From positions 1 through 7,472 of the forward strand of contig CAMURM010000067.1 of the NCBI GenBank assembly GCA_947097535.1: a stretch of DNA of 7,472 bases, read 5' to 3'. The notes beneath the pieces were generated by a model, which was not told where the DNA came from, did not search any database, and saw nothing but the letters and a program-made list of their open reading frames with translations. The stretch comes from an uncultured Selenomonas sp. (GTDB lineage Bacteria > Bacillota > Negativicutes > Selenomonadales > Selenomonadaceae). Made by a program: the position numbers and the translations under genes. Shown one piece after another: positions 1-6,239 of the stretch (its first letter is position 1; each line of letters begins with the position of its first letter).

Positions 1-554
1 CGAAGCGCACGGCGTGCTGCCTGCTCGTCGACAAGGAGGAGATCGGCAGCGTCGGCGCTACGGGCATGCGCTCGCACTTCTTCGAGAACATGCTCGTCGA
101 GCTCATGAACGCACTCGGACAGTATTCGGAGCTCGCCGTACGCCGCGCGCTCGCGAAATCCAAGATGCTCTCGTCCGACGTTTCCTCCGGCTACGACGCG
201 CTCTATGCCGATGCGTACGACAAGCGCAACGTCGCCTACCTCGGGCGCGGCATGGTGTTCAACAAGTTCACGGGCTCGCGCGGCAAGTCCGGCTCGAACG
301 ACGCGAACGCCGAGTACCTCGGCGAGCTGCGCGCCATGCTCGACAAGCACGGCGTGCGCTACCAGGCGGCTGAGCTCGGCAAGGTCGACCTCGGCGGCGG
401 CGGCACGATCGCCTACATCATGGCGCTCTACGGCATGCAGGTCATCGACAGCGGCGTCGCCGTGCTCTCGATGCATGCGCCGTGGGAGGTCACGAGCAAG
501 GTCGACGTCTACGAGGTGAAAAAAGGCTACGCCGCGTTCCTCGCGGAGGCGTAA
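1..554 (+). CDS. M18 family aminopeptidase, C-terminal part (5' end outside window)
   Basis: This is the C-terminal ~183 codons (frame beginning at base 3) of a cytosolic zinc aminopeptidase of family M18, which removes N-terminal residues from peptides. The first visible residues include the motif DKEEIGS (about residues 10-16 of the visible part). In M18 enzymes the paired glutamates supply the catalytic base and a metal ligand. Near the C-terminus the motif MHAPWE supplies the family's late metal-binding histidine, and the glycine-rich stretch KVDLGGGGTIA before it is also typical. M18 proteins are usually around 430-480 aa, so more than half is missing only because the window starts inside the gene. 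The stop (TAA, 552-554) lies 6 bases before the next start, and the GGAGG of the next gene's ribosome site is inside this gene's last codons, so the two are probably co-transcribed. Family assignment is firm; peptide specificity cannot be read here. Confidence 0.93.
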   Translation, partial: KRTACCLLVDKEEIGSVGATGMRSHFFENMLVELMNALGQYSELAVRRALAKSKMLSSDVSSGYDALYADAYDKRNVAYLGRGMVFNKFTGSRGKSGSNDANAEYLGELRAMLDKHGVRYQAAELGKVDLGGGGTIAYIMALYGMQVIDSGVAVLSMHAPWEVTSKVDVYEVKKGYAAFLAEA

Positions 555-560
555 AGGCGC

Positions 561-1730
561 ATGTATGAAGCTCTTTTCCGCCGCTTTGTCAAGGATTACG
601 ACAAGACCGCGCTGCCCGAGGTGCGCTTTGCCTACGGGAATCTGAGCGGGCGCGTCGGCATCACGGTCAACGTCGTCCTCAGCGCCGTCAAGCTCGTGCT
701 CGGCCTCTTGAGCGGCGCCGTCTCCGTCGTCGCCGACGCCGTGCACAACCTCGCCGACGCGGCGGCGTCCGTCGCGACGCTCCTCGGCTTTCGCCTCGCG
801 GCGAAGCCGGCGGATGCCGAGCATCCCTTCGGGCACGGCAGGGTCGAGTACATTGCGGGCTTCTGCATCGCGGGGCTGATCCTTCTGATTGGCTTCAAAC
901 TCATGGAAGCCTCCGTGGAGAAGATCCTCGCGCCCGAGCCGCCTGAGGTCAGCATCTCCATGCTCGTGATCCTCACGGCGTCCATCGCCCTGCAGCTCTG
1001 GCTCGGGCGCTTCAACAAGACGATCGGCGAGCGCATCGACTCGGCGGCGATCCGCGCGGCGGCGGCGGACAGCCTCAACGACTGCATCGCGACCGTCGTC
1101 GTCGTCCTGAGCCTCGCGCTTCACTACGCGACGGGCATCGACATCGACGGCTGGGCGGGCATTCTCGTCGCGCTCTTCATCCTGCACAGCGGCTGGGAAG
1201 CGGCGCGCGATACCCTGCAGCCGCTCCTCGGACAGCCGCCCGATCCACAGCTCGTCGAAGGCATCGAGAAGACCGTGCTCAAGCATCGCTTCATCACGGG
1301 CGTGCATGACATTATCATTCACGACTACGGTCCCGGGCGCACCTTCGCCTCGGTGCACGCCGAGGTGCCCGCCTCGATGGACTTCCTCGCAGCGCATGAG
1401 ATCATCGACGGCATCGAGGAGCTTCTGCGCCGCAAGTATCACATCATCGTGACCGTCCACATGGATCCCGTCGTCACCGACGACCCCGAGGCGAAGCGCG
1501 TGCGCGAAGAAGTCGAAGCCATCATGCGCGAACATCGTCTCGGCGAAGCCATCCATGACTTCCGCATGACGACGGCGAAGGGCGGCGGCAAGAAGATCAT
1601 CTTCGATGTCGAGGTCGCGCCCGACTGCAAGATGACGAACGACGACGTGCGCTTCTTCCTCGCGCGGGAGATTGAGAAGCATAACGCTGCTTATCACCCC
1701 GTGATCCGCGTCGACCGCTTCTTCTGCTGA
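561..1730 (+). CDS. Cation diffusion facilitator (CDF) family metal transporter
   Basis: A 389-aa inner-membrane divalent metal/proton antiporter that exports Mn2+, Zn2+ or Fe2+. Six hydrophobic segments are visible between residues ~30 and ~212. The transport-site residues, placed by comparison with FieF/YiiP, are H62 and D66 in TM2 (HNLAD) and D170 and D174 in TM5 (DSLND). The conserved loop HPFGHGR starts at residue 88. Residues ~220-305 are the cytoplasmic ferredoxin-like dimerisation domain. A further ~80 residues (about 308-389) extend beyond the usual ~300-aa CDF end and look like a second small alpha/beta domain. Many related Firmicute proteins have N instead of H62 (N-D/D-D, linked to Mn export), so the metal is uncertain. 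The start ATG at 561 is supported by GGAGGC at 545-550 and by the tight spacing to the aminopeptidase gene. No other family fits. Confidence 0.93.
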   Translation: MYEALFRRFVKDYDKTALPEVRFAYGNLSGRVGITVNVVLSAVKLVLGLLSGAVSVVADAVHNLADAAASVATLLGFRLAAKPADAEHPFGHGRVEYIAGFCIAGLILLIGFKLMEASVEKILAPEPPEVSISMLVILTASIALQLWLGRFNKTIGERIDSAAIRAAAADSLNDCIATVVVVLSLALHYATGIDIDGWAGILVALFILHSGWEAARDTLQPLLGQPPDPQLVEGIEKTVLKHRFITGVHDIIIHDYGPGRTFASVHAEVPASMDFLAAHEIIDGIEELLRRKYHIIVTVHMDPVVTDDPEAKRVREEVEAIMREHRLGEAIHDFRMTTAKGGGKKIIFDVEVAPDCKMTNDDVRFFLAREIEKHNAAYHPVIRVDRFFC

Positions 1731-1734
1731 GAAG

Positions 1735-1752
1735 AGGAAAGGGCGCTTTCCT
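1735..1752 (+). terminator. Candidate weak terminator hairpin after the CDF gene
   Basis: Bases 1735-1741 (AGGAAAG) pair perfectly with 1746-1752 (CTTTCCT) around a GGCG loop, beginning 4 bases after the CDF stop. What follows is TAAAATTT rather than a clean T tract, so termination may be weak or rho-assisted. The position between two apparent transcription units is what makes the call plausible. Confidence 0.35.
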
Positions 1753-1805
1753 TAAAATTTAGGTAATTTAGGCAGAAAAGCAGGAGTTTAAGCCTTGATG
1801 AAGAA

Positions 1806-1811
1806 TATAAT
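1806..1811 (+). promoter_or_regulatory. Candidate -10 box for the secreted-protein gene
   Basis: A perfect TATAAT sits in an AT-rich spacer (about 1752-1842) that contrasts with the GC-rich genes on both sides. It lies 45 bases before the start codon at 1857, which would give a leader of roughly 40 bases. No good TTGACA-like box is seen 16-18 bases upstream (that region reads GGAGTT), so either the -35 is weak or an activator is used. The ribosome site AGGAGG at 1843-1848, 8 bases before the ATG, is strong. Confidence 0.45.
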
Positions 1812-1856
1812 ATTTTGGCGACAGCAATCGTCTTGATATTTTAGGAGGCAGAAAAC

Positions 1857-2486
1857 ATGAAAAAATTCTTTGCCGCAGCTCTTTTTGCGTGCTCGCTCTT
1901 CTTCGCGGCGCCGCAGGTGCAGGCATATTCCGAACTTGATTTCCTCGAAGGCAACTGGTACGACGACAACGGCAATCTCTTTGCCATCGTGCGCGACGGC
2001 AGACTCAATACGTTCCGCATGGACATGATCACGATGGCTGGCAGTCCCGGCAACTTCGCTGCAGCCGTGCAGGTGCAGGAGCCGAACGGCTTCCGCAACG
2101 TGCCCGTCGAGTATTCCAACGCGGCGGCGAACGATAAGGACAAGAACAACCCGTTCTTCCGCCCGACGGTACATATGAACGGCGTCAACGTCCATAAGGA
2201 ATGGTTCCAGGTGCCGGACAGCGCCTACGACTATCTCGACGGACACTGGTACGACTCTGACAACAACCTCGTCGCCTTCTTCCGCAACGGCACGTTCAAC
2301 ACGTATCCGATGACGTTCCTGAGCTTCTACGGCGTCGGCGGTCACTTCGACAGCATCTTCAAGGTCAACGACCACGGCACGGAGAAGTTCTTCGCCCTGT
2401 CCCTGCACCCGACAAATGCCGGTATGCGCCTCTCAATCCGCATGCTCGGTGTCGATGATTGGGCATACGATGCTCTGCGTCAGTAA
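1857..2486 (+). CDS. Secreted small protein with two WY-containing repeats, function unknown
   Basis: A 209-aa protein that I do not recognise as a named family. Residues 1-23 form a clear Sec signal peptide: a KK start, a hydrophobic core, then VQA just before a likely cleavage site at Y24. No lipobox cysteine is placed for lipidation. The mature protein contains two homologous units about 97 residues apart. Unit 1 starts near residue 26 with FLEGNWYDDNGNLFAIVRDG. Unit 2 starts near residue 124 with YLDGHWYDSDNNLVAFFRNG, followed in both by an NT[FY].M segment. The pattern (aromatic turn, acidic/Asn turn, beta strand, glycine turn) suggests a small all-beta domain duplicated in tandem, probably periplasmic or cell-surface. 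It has its own strong ribosome site (AGGAGG, 1843-1848) and is followed by a strong terminator, so it is probably monocistronic. Function is not deducible. Confidence 0.85.
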   Translation: MKKFFAAALFACSLFFAAPQVQAYSELDFLEGNWYDDNGNLFAIVRDGRLNTFRMDMITMAGSPGNFAAAVQVQEPNGFRNVPVEYSNAAANDKDKNNPFFRPTVHMNGVNVHKEWFQVPDSAYDYLDGHWYDSDNNLVAFFRNGTFNTYPMTFLSFYGVGGHFDSIFKVNDHGTEKFFALSLHPTNAGMRLSIRMLGVDDWAYDALRQ

Positions 2487-2502
2487 GCTGCACGCAAAGG
2501 AA

Positions 2503-2535
2503 CTGCCGCACATAAATCATGTGCGGCAGCTTTTT
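2503..2535 (+). terminator. Strong rho-independent terminator
   Basis: A perfect 11-bp stem is formed by 2503-2513 (CTGCCGCACAT) and 2519-2529 (ATGTGCGGCAG) around the 5-base loop AAATC, followed by C and five T (2531-2535). It begins 17 bases after the secreted-protein stop and marks the left border of the CARF/WYL gene block. Confidence 0.92.
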
Positions 2536-2603
2536 CGTACGTACGAGGCGAATGCCTGGGCACAAAGTGATAATGAAATTTAACACATGGGAGGTAATCG
2601 GGC

Positions 2604-2966
2604 ATGCTGATCAATCATACGAACCATGCTTCGGCAAAGTGGGCGTCGTCGCAGGTGGAGGCGGCGCGTGCGTGGGGCGCGATCGAAGATGTGCCGTTTC
2701 CGGACATCGGGGCGGATTGGGATGAGGCGCGCGTTGCAAAGCTCGCTGAGGAGAACGCCGCGCGGATCATCGAGAAGAAGCCCCGCGCCGTGCTTTGTCA
2801 GGGTGAATTCACCTATGTCTACCATTTTGTGAATCTTCTGCGCGCAGTAGGCATTCCCGTGCTCGCGGCAGCGAGCCGCCGCGAAGTCATCGAGGTGCAG
2901 GAGGCGGACGGCTCGGCGCGCAAGCTGAGCCGCTTCGTGTTTACACGCTTTCGGCAGTATCAGTGA
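2604..2966 (+). CDS. Small alpha/beta protein beside CARF-HEPN gene, possible CRISPR-associated (Csx15/Csx20-like) protein
   Basis: A 120-aa soluble protein with no signal peptide or membrane segment. The predicted order is strand (MLINHTN), helix (~11-25), strand (~27-34, IEDVPFP), helix (~42-59), strand (~61-67, RAVLCQG), helix (EFTYVYHFVNLLRAVG), strand (PVLAAAS), then a C-terminal hairpin ending SRFVFTRFRQY. This is a compact Rossmann-like fold, similar in size and layout to the small proteins Csx15, Csx16 and Csx20 that accompany type III CRISPR effectors, some of which are described as ring nucleases that cut cyclic oligoadenylate. Candidate functional residues are N4/H5 and the QGEFT turn after strand 3. 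Exact family membership is from memory of sequence style, not from a search. The start is fixed by GGGAGGTAA at 2589-2597. It is 52 bases upstream of the CARF-HEPN gene on the same strand, which supports a linked role. No catalytic activity is proven by the sequence. Confidence 0.6.
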   Translation: MLINHTNHASAKWASSQVEAARAWGAIEDVPFPDIGADWDEARVAKLAEENAARIIEKKPRAVLCQGEFTYVYHFVNLLRAVGIPVLAAASRREVIEVQEADGSARKLSRFVFTRFRQYQ

Positions 2967-3018
2967 ATCGAGTCGGGCTGTAGATTTTGGGGAGTCAAGG
3001 GATGGAGGAGGAAGGAAT

Positions 3019-4920
3019 ATGCGTCATCATATCATGCTTCTTTTCTTGAGTGATGTAAAGACGAGGACGCCAAGGGATGAAGATGGAAAGCCGCTGGACA
3101 AAGAGCTGTTGCCGTTTGCGGTATATAAGCAAGGAATCGGAGAATGCGGGATAACGAATGAGTCCGCTGTGCGCTATTTGCGGGATCTGGAGGTCGATGG
3201 GAAAAGGCTGGAACTGGATGCGCTCTTTGCTTTTGCCTCGAAAATGGTGCAGCAGCCGATCGGCGTGCCAAATTCGTCAATCGTGCCCTTCGAGCGCACG
3301 CATCTTGAGTTTTTCAAGGAGCGGGTGGCGCCCGTCCTGCCGCGCATAGATGAAGATGGTTTCTTTCAGAGCGTTTCCTACGATGAAAAGCAGCGGATTC
3401 CGGAGACGAGACGTTTCGTGCTGGAGATGGCAGAGCGCATCATGGCGTATGTGCAGGAGAAAAAGGCGCAGGGCGATGAGGTCGTGCTTCATGCCGATCT
3501 CACGGGCGGTCTGCGTCACGCCGTCATGCTGATGCTCGCCGTCATGCGCCTCCTGCAGTACAATGGCATCGAGATTGGCAAGGTTCTCTATTCTAACTAT
3601 CAAGCGAAAATCGTCGAGGAAGCGAACGACATCTACAGGCTCTTCGATCTCATCGCGGGTGCAGACGAGTTCGCACAGTTCGGCAGCGTTTCCGCCATCC
3701 TGCGTTACTTCGGCTACGATAAGATTCCGGTGAAGAAGCCGGAGCACATCTCGATGCGCCTGCACAATCTGCTCGTCGCCATGCACGGTTTCGCGGAAGA
3801 GATCAAGGTCTGCCACTACGGCGCGTTCGCCCATGCTGTTAAGGCGCTTTCCAAGGCGTTACATGATTTCCGTGCGGGCAGGGAAGCGGACGATGCGGAT
3901 GTCAACGAAGGCATGATCGCACAGCTTCGCTTCCGCATCATGGCGGAGTACGGCGATATCCTCGGTGACAAGATCGACGATGTGAAGCTGCTTCGCTGGT
4001 GCGTGAACCACGGCTACCTGCAGCAGGCGCTGACGCTCTTCACCGAGCGCGTGCCCGAAATCTTGAAGGCGCGCGATGTCGTGGCGCTTTCGCCGGCATT
4101 TGAATCGAAGGTGCGGGCGGATATGAAAAAGGACGACAAGCGCAGCACGATTTTCTATTTTTTTGCGGAGTACGGGGAAACGAAAGGCATGGGGGAGGTC
4201 GATTCTTTCCTGGATCATGCGAAGAAGGCATATCGGAAGATCATGCAGACGATCATGGCGGATGCGCTCGATGGAAAAGAGGGTGCCTTCGCTGGAGAAG
4301 AAGGCTGGAAAGCACAGCTGCATGAGCGTGTCGACGAAGAGGCGGCAGTGCAGTTTTGGCCGGAAAGAGCATACGGAAGCCTTAATTTAGAAAATGAAGA
4401 GGAAGTGCATGCGATATATGTGAAACTTCTTGCATGGAGCAGGAAGCCGGAAGATTTCAAAGGAAAAGATCCTCAAGAGGCTCTGTGGAAGAATCTGGTC
4501 GATGCTCTGTGCGAGGCACAGATCGATGCGTCAGCGGCTGCGGATGAGGCTGCTAAGCAAGCCTTGAAGGAGGCGTGGCGGGAGGCCTTCCGCACGCAGC
4601 AATATGGAGGTAAAAAACTCAAGCGGCTCGCGACATTCATCCGCAATAATATGAAGGCGGACGACGCGGATGCCGTCTTTTCTAACGTTTCCCTTCGCCC
4701 CGGCACGAAGGGGATATTCTCCTTCCGCAATTGGGCTGAACAGGGAGAGATCGACTGCCGTCTTTCGTCGGAGCGGATTTACCCCCTGCTTGACATTTAC
4801 TACGAGCTCAAAGCGGAACGCAACCAGAGCAACCATGCGCGTGAGGACAGTGCGCCGGGCGGGGCGCGTAAGCTGGAAAAGCTCTTTAAAGAGGCGTTCC
4901 GGCTGCTCGAAAAGCTCTGA
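3019..4920 (+). CDS. CARF-HEPN protein, Csx1/Csm6-class cyclic-nucleotide-activated ribonuclease
   Basis: A 633-aa protein expected to bind cyclic oligoadenylate through an N-terminal CARF domain and then cut RNA with a C-terminal HEPN domain. In CARF, strand 1 is IMLLFLSDVKT (residues ~5-15), and the hallmark DLTGGLRHA starts at D160, followed by a long helix and the strand KVLYSNYQ. A typical follow-up segment (YRLFDLIAGADEFAQFGS) closes the domain near residue 230. The HEPN catalytic motif R-x4-H is RNQSNH, R601-H606 (4819-4836), in the last helical region, and it is intact. Residues ~230-480 are a mostly helical charged middle part, which makes the protein longer than usual single-CARF Csx1/Csm6 proteins (about 400-500 aa). 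The ribosome site GGAGGAGGAAGG (3003-3014) directly precedes the ATG. The DLTGG form resembles Csm6; a TM1812/Csx1-type label is also possible. No Cas10 to make the activator is in the window. The WYL gene follows after 14 bases. Confidence 0.88.
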   Translation: MRHHIMLLFLSDVKTRTPRDEDGKPLDKELLPFAVYKQGIGECGITNESAVRYLRDLEVDGKRLELDALFAFASKMVQQPIGVPNSSIVPFERTHLEFFKERVAPVLPRIDEDGFFQSVSYDEKQRIPETRRFVLEMAERIMAYVQEKKAQGDEVVLHADLTGGLRHAVMLMLAVMRLLQYNGIEIGKVLYSNYQAKIVEEANDIYRLFDLIAGADEFAQFGSVSAILRYFGYDKIPVKKPEHISMRLHNLLVAMHGFAEEIKVCHYGAFAHAVKALSKALHDFRAGREADDADVNEGMIAQLRFRIMAEYGDILGDKIDDVKLLRWCVNHGYLQQALTLFTERVPEILKARDVVALSPAFESKVRADMKKDDKRSTIFYFFAEYGETKGMGEVDSFLDHAKKAYRKIMQTIMADALDGKEGAFAGEEGWKAQLHERVDEEAAVQFWPERAYGSLNLENEEEVHAIYVKLLAWSRKPEDFKGKDPQEALWKNLVDALCEAQIDASAAADEAAKQALKEAWREAFRTQQYGGKKLKRLATFIRNNMKADDADAVFSNVSLRPGTKGIFSFRNWAEQGEIDCRLSSERIYPLLDIYYELKAERNQSNHAREDSAPGGARKLEKLFKEAFRLLEKL

Positions 4921-4934
4921 GAAGGAGCAGCGCC

Positions 4935-6239
4935 ATGGCTACGGAAAATAAAAAGAGCCGCCGCCGAGGGAATGTCGTCGCGAACCGTTTCATTGGCGAT
5001 TACGACACCGTGCGGCCGCTTCTTCGCTATATCTCCTACGGCTGCTATCACAAGTCATTCCTAGTAGAGCGCCTGGGGCAGAGTACGCGAGCCTACGAGG
5101 AGAATATGGCGCGCCTGCGCTTCTTTCTGCCTGAAGGAAGTCTCCAATCTTCACGCCATGGGCGGCGCGAGCTTTATCGCTTCGAGGGTGACTCCTACCG
5201 CGTCGCCGACGATTTTCTCGCCTACACCTACCGCATCAAGGCGCTGAAGCGAACGACCGCCTTCTGCCTCATCGGACTCTTTCAGATTCTCGGGGCGGCG
5301 AAGGAGCCGCTCGATGTGACGACGATTTTCGAGCGGGAGCTCTTTGCAGGAGGGACGATTTCGGAGAGTATGGAAGATCTCAGCCGCCGCACGGTGCAGC
5401 GCTACTTGCAGGATCTTGAAGAGCAGGGCGTCATCAGCAGTGTGGTGGAAAAAGGACGCTTGCTCTATTGGCTGGCAGCGGATCCGCTGGCGAATCTCTC
5501 AGCTGAAGAGGCGGCGGCGCTCTGCCGCGCTGCCGCCTTCTACCGCGCCGTCATACCGCTCGCGCTGCCGGGCTGTTTTCTTGAAGATACGCTGCGCCGC
5601 AAGATCATGCAGGAAACAGGCGAGAATGAGGAGCGGCTCCTCGTGCAGTTCAAGCATCGGGCGGCAGCCAGCCTGCTCGACGATGAGGTGCTGCATCAGT
5701 GCTTGATGGCGCTGGAGGAGCGGCGCGAGCTGATGTTTTCCTACGTCCGCCCGCAGGGCAGCACGAAGCTGCGCGTCGTGCCGCGCCATCTCGTCAGCGA
5801 TGTTTATAGCGGCCGCCGCTATGTGCTGGCAGAGCGCCTGCCCGCGAAAAAGGGCAGGCGCCCGCTCGCCAGTCAGATGTTTCGTCTCGATCTCATGCAG
5901 AAGGTGCGCTTAGGCGAAGTCTGGGAAGGCGTCGTGCCGATTCGTTCGCCAAAGGCACGGGAACTGCTGCTCGTCTTTTCGCCCCGACGGGAAGCGGACG
6001 GCGCACTCGTGGAAGGACGCATCCGCGCGCGCTTCCCGGAGGCGAGGATCGAGGAAGCGGCGGGGCGTCTTCAGGTGCGCATCGAGATCGAGGACGCGCG
6101 CAGCCTCCTGCCATGGCTGCGCACCTTCTGGCCGCTCGCACATCTCTCGCTGCCTGAGGCGCCGAGTCTTGCGGCGCGCATGAAAAAGGATTGGGAGGAG
6201 GCGCTCGAAAACTATGGCGAACACCCTGCTCTTTCATGA
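4935..6239 (+). CDS. WYL-domain transcriptional regulator with helix-turn-helix segments
   Basis: A 434-aa soluble protein with WYL-regulator architecture. A basic N-terminus (KKSRRRG) precedes a first possible winged-helix segment (~25-75). A clearer helix-turn-helix/wing follows at ~106-180, with the candidate recognition helix at DLSRRTVQRYLQDLEEQG (from D148) followed by a YW-containing wing. A helical linker leads to the WYL domain at ~260-330 (RRELMFSYV, then the PRHLVSD.YSGRRYVLAERL segment around Y296). The C-terminal ~90 residues resemble the WCX dimerisation domain (LLLVFSP... to SLPEAPSLAARM). The exact W-Y-L triplet is degenerate, as is common in this family. The family includes PafB/PafC, DriD and BrxR, which sense nucleic-acid-type ligands and control DNA-damage or defence genes. 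The start is supported by GAAGGAG at 4921-4927. It lies 14 bases after the CARF-HEPN stop and overlaps the next WYL gene, so it is probably the regulator of this operon. Confidence 0.85.
   Translation: MATENKKSRRRGNVVANRFIGDYDTVRPLLRYISYGCYHKSFLVERLGQSTRAYEENMARLRFFLPEGSLQSSRHGRRELYRFEGDSYRVADDFLAYTYRIKALKRTTAFCLIGLFQILGAAKEPLDVTTIFERELFAGGTISESMEDLSRRTVQRYLQDLEEQGVISSVVEKGRLLYWLAADPLANLSAEEAAALCRAAAFYRAVIPLALPGCFLEDTLRRKIMQETGENEERLLVQFKHRAAASLLDDEVLHQCLMALEERRELMFSYVRPQGSTKLRVVPRHLVSDVYSGRRYVLAERLPAKKGRRPLASQMFRLDLMQKVRLGEVWEGVVPIRSPKARELLLVFSPRREADGALVEGRIRARFPEARIEEAAGRLQVRIEIEDARSLLPWLRTFWPLAHLSLPEAPSLAARMKKDWEEALENYGEHPALS

Noticed and set aside
1755..1773. Short direct repeat AATTTAGG-T-AATTTAGG
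   Set aside because: Only two 8-base copies in an AT-rich spacer; too short and unsupported to call an operator.
1788..2408. Long open frame (206 codons) antisense to the secreted-protein gene
   Set aside because: It mirrors a gene with a clear signal peptide, internal repeats and a ribosome site. The antisense product is a valine/glutamate/arginine-rich shadow of C-ending codons, with no recognisable motif or ribosome site.
2569..2574. GATAAT as a -10 box for the CARF/WYL operon
   Set aside because: It is suitably placed 35 bases ahead of the first start codon, but no -35-like hexamer lies 16-18 bases upstream (AGGCGA) and there is no extended -10. It is too weak to list as a feature, although the operon promoter must lie between 2536 and 2603 if the left terminator is efficient.
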